Assembly: GCA_021234155.1 (NCBI GenBank) | Contig: JAJEKV010000101.1 | Location: forward strand, 2,587,089 to 2,651,088 | Length of the DNA: 64,000 bases | Direction of reading: 5' to 3' | From: Isoetes taiwanensis | Lineage: Eukaryota; Streptophyta; Lycopodiopsida; Isoetales; Isoetaceae | Shown: positions 55,352 through 64,000 of the stretch, one piece after another | Layout: every line of letters starts with the position of its first letter | Numbering within the stretch: the first letter of the stretch is position 1 | The notes under the pieces: model-generated | Databases searched by the model: none | What the model saw: only the letters and a program-made list of their open reading frames with translations | What the model was told of the DNA's origin: nothing | Made by a program: the position numbers and the translations under genes

Positions 55352-58300
55352 ATGATGAAGAAGCGACGCCTTGATCCTCAAGTCCGGGCTAAGAAACAGC
55401 AAGCTTTGGCAGCAATGGAGCAAATCTTGCCTCAAAACCAGGCATTCGTCTCCCAAACTTTGGATTCTCTTCTCAAGGTGCCTCATTCTTGTCGCATTCC
55501 TTGCTTCTCAGTTCAGATTTAGCATTTTTGGCTCAGATTCAGTGGCATGCATGATTATTTCTTGGTTTTTCTTTTTGTAACTTAGTATGGAGGTTGAGCT
55601 TAAAATAACGGTCGTGGTTTTGCTTTCAAGAACCTAAACTGGTAAGACTGTAAAATCATGATTTAAGTTAGTTTCCTATGACTATAACAGGATTTGGACT
55701 TCGACTGGGGAGTGGTGGAATTCGATAATTATCAAGTGCTTGCTGATCGCATACTTGAAGCAATGGTTTGTTGATTTCATATTTGTCTTGTAGCGAGAGC
55801 TAACATTTCCAGTTCTAATGATCCTGGCTATGGCAAAAATCCAAAGCTCAAGAAACTATGGGGATGATTTTGCAGGAACTTGGCAACATTCCACCAAGCT
55901 CAAATTTCAGCATATGCAGACCTAATGGCAATCACATCTTAGCAGAGGATAATGGTGAGAACCATGTCGGAATGATTCTGCAGGAGCTTGGCGATACTCA
56001 AGCTTCCACTGGTGCAAATTCCAGCATATGCAGACCTAATGATAATCACATCCTAGCGGAGGATAATGGTAAGAACCTTCTCATTATATCATGGGTTCTT
56101 TTTCTTAGATTATAAAAGTGATTGTGCATACCAAGATTCGTCAAAGGAGAACTACCTAGTGGTTGGCCCTTTCCTTATTTTGTAAACTCGATTTAATGTC
56201 AATCTAAAAACATTGATGCTTATGGCGTGCCAGTTATCTCAACCTACTTTCAGAATGACAGACAGATTATGAATATCCATAATCACACCATAATAATAAA
56301 ATTACTTTCACAAGCTCATTTACTAGGATGCCATTTCTGTTAGTTTCTTCAGCAGATTTTATTGAGTTAGATAATCTCTGTCGACTTTAAAACAATTTAT
56401 ATCCATGAGAATAAGATTGGCTTTTGTCAGATCAGACTATCAAGAAGAATATGCTTTGCTCGGAGACTCGATGTCTATCGTTTGTTTTTCCAGCAATTCC
56501 TTATAGAAGCTTTTTTGCCTTTAGAAAATGAGAATAAGATTGAATATGAAATATCAGACCACCAAGATATTATGCTTTGCTTTCTCTTAAGTCAAGCATG
56601 CGGATAATACAAAGATCATATATGCCACATTCTAGTGGCAACTATAATGTTGGCATTAATGCCATTTGCAGAACTGTTTCCAAATCTCTAGTTATACATT
56701 GTGTGTCTTTGTCCCTGTTGCATGTGTGTCCTGATCCTGCACTTGTCTTTAAACAATATTCATTTATAATCATGAGCCTATGCATGCATAGAGTTGAAGA
56801 CTTTATTTTTCTGTTCACAGATATGGGAGAAGCAGCAATCTAAGTCTTGTTTTCCTGCAATTTTTCTTATTCTTTCTTCTTGTTTCCTGCTCATAATGCT
56901 ACATGTAAATATATATCCCAGTCTGATGTATAATTGATGTTTAATTCTAATGCTTGGAGCATTTTTCATGCTGCTGCTTTCATGCACATCTTTCTCTAGA
57001 ATTTCCTACAATACTTATACCAATAGACTGCAAATACCCTTTGAATTCCATTGCATATTTAGCATAGAATACAGCTTGGCTCAACAGAGAGGCAATAATA
57101 AGAAGTCCAGTATGTTATCTTCAAATTACTGTTGTCTTTCTATTTGGCACTCAAATTCGGTAACTTAATATTTCTGTACAAATTTCAAATTCATCCTTTC
57201 CGATGTCAATTAGGATTGCATTTGAGAATGATTGTGTATATTTTGATTGAAAGAAAATGTTTATTTACAGGAACAAGATAGATGTGTGGCAAACTTTGTA
57301 TATGTACTGCTGAAACATGTTTGCTGCTCTTTCAGAAGGAGAAATAGATCTCAGCACTTCCAGCGGGTTGAGGAGAATGAAACATGACCCTTGTGACATT
57401 GCTCGAGGAATGGAATTTTTGCCAATTCTATGTGAAGGGAATGCAAGCAATTTACCGGATTTCTATTACATATCGAAAAGCATTATCTATCAAGATGCAT
57501 ATGTACATTTCTCACATGCGAGAATTGGAGAAGCTGATTGTTGTCCCAGTTGCTTCGATGATTGTACAGAAAATACCTATGGCTGCACATGTGCAGAAAC
57601 TGGGGAATATGCATATACTAATGGCTGCCTACGAAGTTCATTCATTGATAAGACTATGGCACACCAAGACTCATTAGATGACCTAGAAAACAAAATATTT
57701 TGCCCAGGTCTTTGTCCACTTGAAAGGGGAAAAGATGAAGAACATCATGAGAAATGCAAAGGCCATTTGTTAAGGATGTTCATAAAAGAGTGCTGGAATA
57801 AATGTGGATGTAGTAGTATTTGTGGGAATCGTATTGTGCAAAGAGGAATACGCTACAAGTTACAAGTACTCATTCTAATTGTTTTTTTAAATATACCAGT
57901 TATTGATGGGATGTGTTTGGTATAGGTATTCTGAGTTATTGATGGGATGTGTTTGGTATAGGTATTCTGGACCCCTGAAGGAAAAGGATGGGGTGTCCGC
58001 CCATTAGAGGACCTGCCAAAAGGAGCGTTTGTGTTTGAATATGTCGGTGAGATACTCACGAATACAGAACTATATGAAAGAAATAAAAAACAGGTTGGGA
58101 AACATACGTATCCAATAACGTTGGACGGTGATTGGACCTCCGAATGCAATCTGGATGATAATGAAGCCCTATGCCTTGATGCAACCTTTTACGGAAATGT
58201 TGCACGATTCATAAATCACAGGTAATCATCTTTGTTGTTCTTGTTTCAACGAATGGTACCATCTTATGCTGTATTTTATCCTTAATCAGTTGAACAAAAT

Positions 58301-58626
58301 CTGCAGCTGTTTTGGTGCCAATTTGATTGATGTGCCTGTTGAGATCGAGTGTCCAGATCGGCATTATTACCATGTATTAGTTCATAATTCAGCTTTGTCT
58401 TGGACAGGGTGATTTTTACTGAAGCTTGAAATGGTTCTTTTTCTTATATCTTAGGTTGCGTTTTTTACAAGTCGTGCTGTGGAAGCTAATGGAAGCTAAT
58501 GAGGAGCTAACATGGGATTATGGCATTGACTTCCAAGATACCATGCATCCGATCAAAGCATTTCAGTGTTTATGTAGAAGCCAATACTGTCGGCAAAAGT
58601 CATCTGTTGCAAATGAAAGCTTGTAA
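55352..58626 (+). CDS. SUVR1/2/4-type SET-domain histone-lysine methyltransferase, frame broken in last exon
   Basis: Expected to methylate histone H3 lysine 9 in the nucleus, a mark of silent transposon chromatin. Exons inferred: 55352-55477, 55691-55765, 55876-56068, 57336-57865, 57962-58221, 58307-58373, 58455-58626; all junctions are in phase with GT-AG. Exons 1-2 form the WIYLD-type region (EFDNYQVLADRILEAM). Exon 4 carries the cysteine-rich pre-SET (CCPSCFDDC, YGCTCAETGE, IKECWNKCGCSSICGNRI). Then come SET motifs KGWGVRPLEDLPKGAFVFEY, FINHSCF and EELTWDYGIDF, and post-SET CLCRSQYC. Length is about 470 residues, as in the family. A 10-base tandem duplication at 58481-58500 shifts the frame before EELTWDYG and gives an early stop. 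Further exons between 56069 and 57335 are possible but not needed for phase. Confidence 0.88.
55861..56068 (+). repeat. Tandem duplication of SUVR exon 3 with its splice sites
   Basis: Two units of about 105-110 bases, each with GGATGATTTTGCAGGAACTT-like acceptor sequence and CAGCATATGCAGACCTAAT. The donor of the first unit (GTGAGAACC at 55955) and the acceptor of the second (CAG at 55981-55983) enclose only 29 bases, too short for a plant intron. The open frame reads through them as coding sequence. Confidence 0.8.
57899..57970 (+). repeat. 36-base tandem duplication across a splice acceptor
   Basis: 57899-57934 and 57935-57970 differ only in the last base. Each holds TTTGGTATAG|GTATTCTG, so the SET exon has two candidate acceptors 36 bases apart. 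Only the second is followed by coding sequence; use of the first would add 12 codons with a TGA. Confidence 0.85.
58481..58500 (+). repeat. 10-base tandem duplication in the SET exon
   Basis: GGAAGCTAAT occurs twice in a row inside the coding sequence between the AFFTSRAV motif and EELTWDYG. Without the second copy the exon has 54 whole codons to the TAA at 58624. Confidence 0.9.
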
Positions 58627-61600
58627 ACTTTTAAAAGGTTCCTGTTAAAGAATTGGCTCCTCACCAATTTTGTAAGTTTACCAATTTTGCGTAGGATGGT
58701 TACAAATAGATGGGCGTAAGTTTACCAATTTTGCGTAGGATGGTTACAAATAGATGGGCGTAGGATGGTTACAAATAGATGGACTAATCTGTGGCAGAAA
58801 ATATGTACAGCTGAAAATATGATGACCTTTATGTCTGATTTTGAACCTAAAGCTTAAATTCCGTTGTACAGATAAGCGAGAATCACTGTAGGCGAAGGAA
58901 TCTTCGTTTAAGCTATCAAAAGCCAGATCTATTTGCATTAGCCTGCATCATTCCAACGTGGCATCACTTTTCATAAGAATTTTTGGAATTTAATTGCCAA
59001 CATAACGATCAATGCAATATTGGAACTTTTTATGGAAAAGATGAATTTGGTTTACGGGTTGTCAACTTGTTTGGATTCAATGGGCTCTGGGTTGTCAACT
59101 TGTTTGGGACTCTTGATTTGTACAAGTATACAAGAATCACCCTTTGCCTTGAATTCTGGTGGGAGTCCCTGGGGAGATTCAAGGCATGTGGCATAGTATT
59201 AGTGGTAGCATTGCACGAGTCTTGGATGACAGGGAAATGTACGATAGAAGGAATCCTAGGAAGAAATAATATGATGCGGCGGGCCACTATTGCCTGGTTG
59301 TCTACCTCTTCCATATGAAGTGATGTGGACCGTGAAGGGGGAGGGCATTCTTGCCAGCCCTTGACCTGCAGAATCCAAGAGCGCTGTTGAGGTGCGATCA
59401 GTTTTTGCAGGTGAGGGGGTTGGCAAGAATGCTCGATCCCTTCACGTTTCCACTACGTCAAGGTAACTCAAGCTTCACGACTGGATTCTACAGGTTTTTT
59501 TAGGGCCACTTGCTATTTTGAGAAACTGCCAGAACACACACCCAGTTACCTTGAAATTAATTGGGTGGGATGTAGGTGGTAGCTTGCAACCATGCATGCA
59601 AGCCATTCATACTATGCACGTGGTTTGAATCTAACCCACACAACTCCATATTACACTAAATGCTATGCCATGTGGTCTGAATCCTACCCCCCTACCCACA
59701 CTTAACCCCAGTTACACTAAATCCCCCTTGGGCTGATTCCGGAAGGGCCCGCATTGCCACGAGCTGGCCACCTTGGAATCAACCCCCAAAGATTATCACT
59801 TGGAATTGAAAAGAATGTAAAAACGGGGGAGGAATTTTAGAGAGGGTATCACATGACCCCAAGAAGATAAAAGAGAGGTACCACAATGCTCATTTGAAGA
59901 TGTATATACATGTTCTAGTTGTACATGGAAGAAAGTGGAACCTCATGAAGACAAAAGTGGGGTACCACATGTGTATATAGGTTCCATTTGTACATGGGAG
60001 AAAGATGGGATTATTATACAAGTTGTTATGTGGAATGGCTGTGGGAACGCCATTCCCACATGACAAAACGGGGAGCCCCATTAGGGTCAACCAGTTTTGC
60101 CAAGAACTACTGAGTACCATGCCATGTGAGAATGGTGGAGGGTGATGGATCTGTCAGGTTAGCCCTCCAAGTAACCCGAGATTCATCAACCTCTGATGAG
60201 TTGAATGATATAATGCTATTGAAGAAACTTGGTAAAGAATCGAATCTTTAATCCCAATTGCATCCAAGAACATATGTTAACCAACTCTCATAAATTATAC
60301 CGTATACAATGATAATGTTTTACTTAAGAATCCACAATGCTAAGTTTATAAAATAATCACAAAGCGTTGCTATAGGTTCATAGAGATTCTTTAGACTCCC
60401 AAATAAGTTGCAGCTCTCGTAGCCACTATCCCTCCAAACCTCCTGTCTATTTGCTTACATCATCAATTTGTGGGGTTAGTCATAAAGACTAAGTGGGGAT
60501 TTGAGCAGTCAAAGAAATTTTGTATCCATATAAGCAGATGCATGAAGGAAGCAACCATGAACACCTTAACATCGGGTCCCACTGTTTGAATCAGTCATTC
60601 ACAGTTACTACATATCAATAATATCATGACCAGAACTATAATGCGACCATGAAATACCATACTTTCAACGCTGCCTCTTTTACACAGCAATACCATAGCA
60701 TGCAGTACCCACTCTGGTGCCATGAATGCCACCCGAGTTGTTCAGGCTCTATAGCCGATACAGGGGGTAAGCCTCATGTGTACACACCCTCCTAGCCTGC
60801 ATTCAGTGCTAAGGGACCACTTCCAAGCACCCTCGCTAGGGTGGCAACAACCAGTGTCAAGAACAAGAATAATCGCAAGTCCAAGCGACTGCAAATTGAC
60901 TCTGGTCCTGACACTCATGCATCAGACAAGACTTTATCACGTCTCACATGTCGAGAGTATTGAAGGTATTCCTGGCAAACTTTCAACCTCAATGGTTTAG
61001 AACCTTGAGGTTGCTTAAACTTTGAGTTAGAAGTGCTTTCCCAAAACAAGAAAAAGGTGACCTTAGCAAAAGTTATGCCATTTGCTCTTAAGCTCGAATT
61101 TTGATGCAATTCAAATTCAAAAAGATGCTCGAATATGCAAAGAATCTATGTGCAAAGTCTGATGCAAACAAATATGCGAAACAACCTCAAACTTGCAATC
61201 CCGATCAAGTCAAAAGTTGGTCAATACAGTAAACAAATTTTTGCAAATGGAGCTTTGGAGATCTTTTTTCAATTTTAACACTTGTCACTGACTCTGACAC
61301 ACCTGCAAACTAGGTGCATCAAGTTACTTCCACCAAAATCATGCAACATGCTCTAATGAAATCAATTTTGGATCTGACAGGCTGTCACACTAAAAAAAAT
61401 AGCAAGCAAGCTTTTGTCGATGCTATGAACTACATCTTCTATGGTTTTAGAAAGTTTGTATTGTCTCTGACACACCTGCAATGCATTAGGTCTTTTTGAT
61501 AAAGATGATGCTAATATGCTCTATGGAATTCTAGACAATGAATAGCTAATAAAGTGATGCTAGTTGAAAACTCAGAGATTTTTAAGTTTTTTCAAGCAAA

Positions 61601-62372
61601 TTTTTTAATGTCTTTTTGTTTGAAATATGGTGGCTATATAAAAATCGCAAAAGGACTAGAATTTCTAAATTAGTTTATATCTAGTGGAAATAGCAATTAA
61701 TGATATACAAGAGACTAACTCTTACGATTTTTGGCTTCTAATGTGGCTAGGCACTCTCATGGGCATTCAAACATACTGCATTGACACTCCACATGCTTTA
61801 TTTCATCAAAGCAACCACCGAAATTCAAAGTATACCCTAGTTTAACACTTTATGGGTACAAATATACCAGATTGATTTCACCAAGTTTAGTTTACTTCAT
61901 CATGAAACATCATACAGGAGTTTTATAGTTAATCCCAAGCTCATAAGTCTTGGACACAAGATAAATTGCACATAACAGTCATTCTCTCGGGTTTGCTTCA
62001 AGATTTTAGCCATTCTTAGAGCAAAAAAGGTGTTTCAAATAGAATAATATTTCTAGACAGTACCAAAGGTATGAAAAACAATCTTCACACCAAAAGCCTT
62101 CGAAATTTTTTGATGCAAGTTTTCTCCTTTTGAATATCCCCTGTTTTCGGCTCTATCTTGGCAAATCCATGATCAAACTCTGTCTTTTAGTTGGGTTTTA
62201 GATTTCCAAAGGCTCATTCAAGACTTAGGGCTATGATTAGCCTGCCAGATCCAGCAAATAAGCCGGATCTTGGTATAACTTTGTTTTTAGGGTTCTTAGA
62301 AATTCGTGGGATATATCTCACATGCCCGAATAAAAAAGTTGGCCCTGGGTATATATAATACAATAAATTTAT
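58627..62372. other. Non-coding region right of the SUVR gene
   Basis: 58672-58715 and 58716-58759 are a 44-base tandem duplication with a further partial copy to 58782, probably in the 3' untranslated region. GGTTGTCAACTTGTTTGG-type words repeat at about 59057-59107. No gene is supported from 59000 to 62370; open frames are short. Confidence 0.5.
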
Positions 62373-62396
62373 CGCGGCGGCCTTGCGGCCGCCGCG
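62373..62396. repeat. GC-rich perfect hairpin
   Basis: CGCGGCGGCC, loop TTGC, GGCCGCCGCG: ten perfect pairs in AT-rich surroundings. Could be the 3' hairpin of a Helitron-like element or a terminator-like structure; a CTAG lies at 62415-62418 but is followed by C, not T. Confidence 0.75.
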
Positions 62397-62511
62397 AACA
62401 TTTCTCTTCTCTAGCATCAAGGACAACATAGTGCCCGAAATTACCTCATGTCCTCAAGATTTTGTAGCAAAAATGTCTTGAACGTGGATGGTAATCAAAA
62501 TTAATTAATTA

Positions 62512-62540
62512 CTAGTAACGGGTGCCCGGCGTTGCCGGGC
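62512..62540 (-). mobile_element. Helitron-like 3' terminus
   Basis: On the minus strand: hairpin GCCCGGC-AAC-GCCGGGC (62540-62524), eight bases, then CTAG (62515-62512) followed by T. Helitrons end with a short hairpin a few bases before CTRR and insert between A and T, so all three features fit. The element body would extend right from 62541; its 5' end was not found with confidence before the window ends. Confidence 0.5.
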
Positions 62541-64000
62541 ATAAGTACGGTTTCATTGTAGGAATTGGACTTACATCATTGCATTTGTAGATGATGTTGC
62601 CTCCTGTTGCATTTGAATAATTTGTAGGTGTCCTATGGGTTCAGTTTCACATCCCACAGCATCCTATAGGGATATATGACGGTTTCTTAGATGTCCCAAG
62701 GGAAACTTGAGGAAGAGGTGCATTAACTTTGGGGCATTGAAGGCCTTGACAATATGCTTAAATTATTAAATTTGAATGCTCATGTCTTGTTACATGTACA
62801 TGCACCATGATGGTTGGCTCATGTCTTAGTGCAATGTATATGCATCATGATCGTTGTGTCCACCTCTATAGTTGATGTGGTTGTGTCCACCTCTATAGTT
62901 GATGTGGTTGTTCACTTTAAGTCCGCGGATGGAAGTTGCACACCAATGTATTGGAGTCGGGAGTATGGCCATGGAATGTTTAGATGAATATGCGTGCCTT
63001 GTAATGCGTATGCACGAAGGTTCTTGAGCCAATTTTATTTCATTGTTACTTTTATGTGGCACTTGTAGAAGGAAATACACTAAAACTAAAATTAGGAGAG
63101 CAATCATTAGAGTTATTGCATCATGTGCAAAGTTTTACGAAATCATATGGCACCTAAGAGCACATCATCCAAGAGCACACGCTAACTTATAATAGATTGA
63201 AAGTGTTATTTCCGATATGGTGTGGCTTTTGTTGCCATATAAAATGCATAAAGTGGATAGAGAGATGATTATCTTTTAAGGGTATAATATCTCCCATCAC
63301 TTGTAACCATATAGCATCATGGTTGCCATCACTTATGGAGGACGTTATCACTCATCTTACTTGGACTACCAGTGTTAGATGAAATTTTACTTGGACTACC
63401 AGTGTTAGATGAAATTTTCCTTGTGCGTTATCCTTGTTGATGGGCCTTTATAATCACAATGACTTCCCTTTGGTAGATTAAGATATGATAATCACAATGA
63501 CTTCCCTTTGGTAGATTAAGATATGAATTTCATATTTTGAAAGCTTGCCATTGTGCATTATCCTTGTTGATGGGCCTTTAATTGTGCATTATCCTTGTTG
63601 ATGGGCCTTTATAATCGCAATGACTTCCCTTTGGTAGATTGAGATATGAATTTCATGTTTTGAAAGCTTGCCCGTTGTGAATAGCTACAATCATAGATAG
63701 GCTAGCAAACCAAAGGCTAGAAGTAATTCATCCATGATAGGGTCAAAATATGAAGTTTGGATGACATCACTTCTTATATGGAAGGAAGACATACATGTAA
63801 ACAATTTGGATTCCTTCACATCTTGGCTTTGGCAGAAGCAATGGGTCTCCTGAATGCAGTGTGCATAGTCTCATTCCAAAATGGCAAGACCTCTCCACTT
63901 CAGGTAATCATGCCTACGTGCATCAACAAAATTTCCAGCTCTAATATCTGCTCCTTTTACATATATTAGACTCTTCTTATCTATAAATTATCATAAAACA
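62541..64000. repeat. Non-coding region with nested short tandem duplications
   Basis: Adjacent duplications: 62854-62880/62881-62907 (27 bases), 63357-63386/63387-63416 (30), 63450-63487/63488-63525 (38) and 63550-63580/63581-63611 (31). The last two lie within a larger repeat: the block from GTTATCCTTGTTGATGGGCC through GAAAGCTTGCC occurs at about 63426-63550 and again at about 63588-63672. No gene seen; may be the interior of the Helitron-like element. Confidence 0.7.

Noticed and set aside
63950-63975. Possible Helitron 5' end (TCTAATATATG on the minus strand)
   Set aside because: It is preceded by G instead of A, and the window ends before it can be tested.
1-64000. CRISPR arrays, bacterial operons, tRNA or rRNA genes
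   Set aside because: None recognised; the short tandem duplications lack spacers and the gene structures are eukaryotic.

Overview
This is nuclear DNA of a land plant. The signs are a plant-type chromodomain Ty3/gypsy retrotransposon primed by initiator tRNA-Met, several LINE families, a pogo-like DNA transposon, an intron-containing SUVR-type SET-domain gene with an N-terminal WIYLD region, and a GT47 exostosin-like glycosyltransferase gene. The lineage within land plants cannot be resolved by reading alone. Gene density is low and most of the window is transposon-derived. No tRNA, rRNA or CRISPR array was recognised. Layout: (1) 1-2158 is a decayed LINE. (2) 2164-12719 is a complete but dead LTR retrotransposon with a 5-bp target duplication (CGAAT), tRNA primer site and polypurine tract. 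Between primer site and gag it carries an extra 3.7-kb block with two decayed genes; one ends in a recognisable histone H3 fold. (3) 12637-51493 is a giant inverted repeat of two arms of about 19.4 kb whose apex is at 32022-32024 with almost no spacer. Each arm carries, from outside to apex: a LINE, a short foldback element, an exostosin-like gene (intact only on the right, 45704-46795), exons of an unidentified coiled-coil gene, a second LINE fragment, a GATCGC-rich hairpin, a pogo-like transposase gene, and a small gene of about 101 codons with its own TATA box. (4) 51494-55351 is mostly non-coding, with a 588-bp terminal-inverted-repeat element just upstream of (5) a SUVR1/2/4-like histone methyltransferase gene (55352-58626), readable over seven exons but broken by a 10-bp duplication in the SET domain. 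(6) 58627-64000 is non-coding, rich in 20-50 bp tandem duplications, with a Helitron-like 3' end at 62512-62540. Two observations deserve attention first. The arms of the palindrome differ from each other mainly at CAG/CTG sites, often by several bases at once, while the exostosin gene is nearly the same in both. That pattern looks more like strand-specific base-calling error at CHG-methylated cytosines than like mutation, and raises the question whether the near-spacerless palindrome is real or a fold-back read artefact. Independently, the retrotransposon carries a histone-H3-fold gene behind a glutamine-rich region, an unusual cargo for a chromovirus. Arm comparisons were done by eye, so identities are qualitative.
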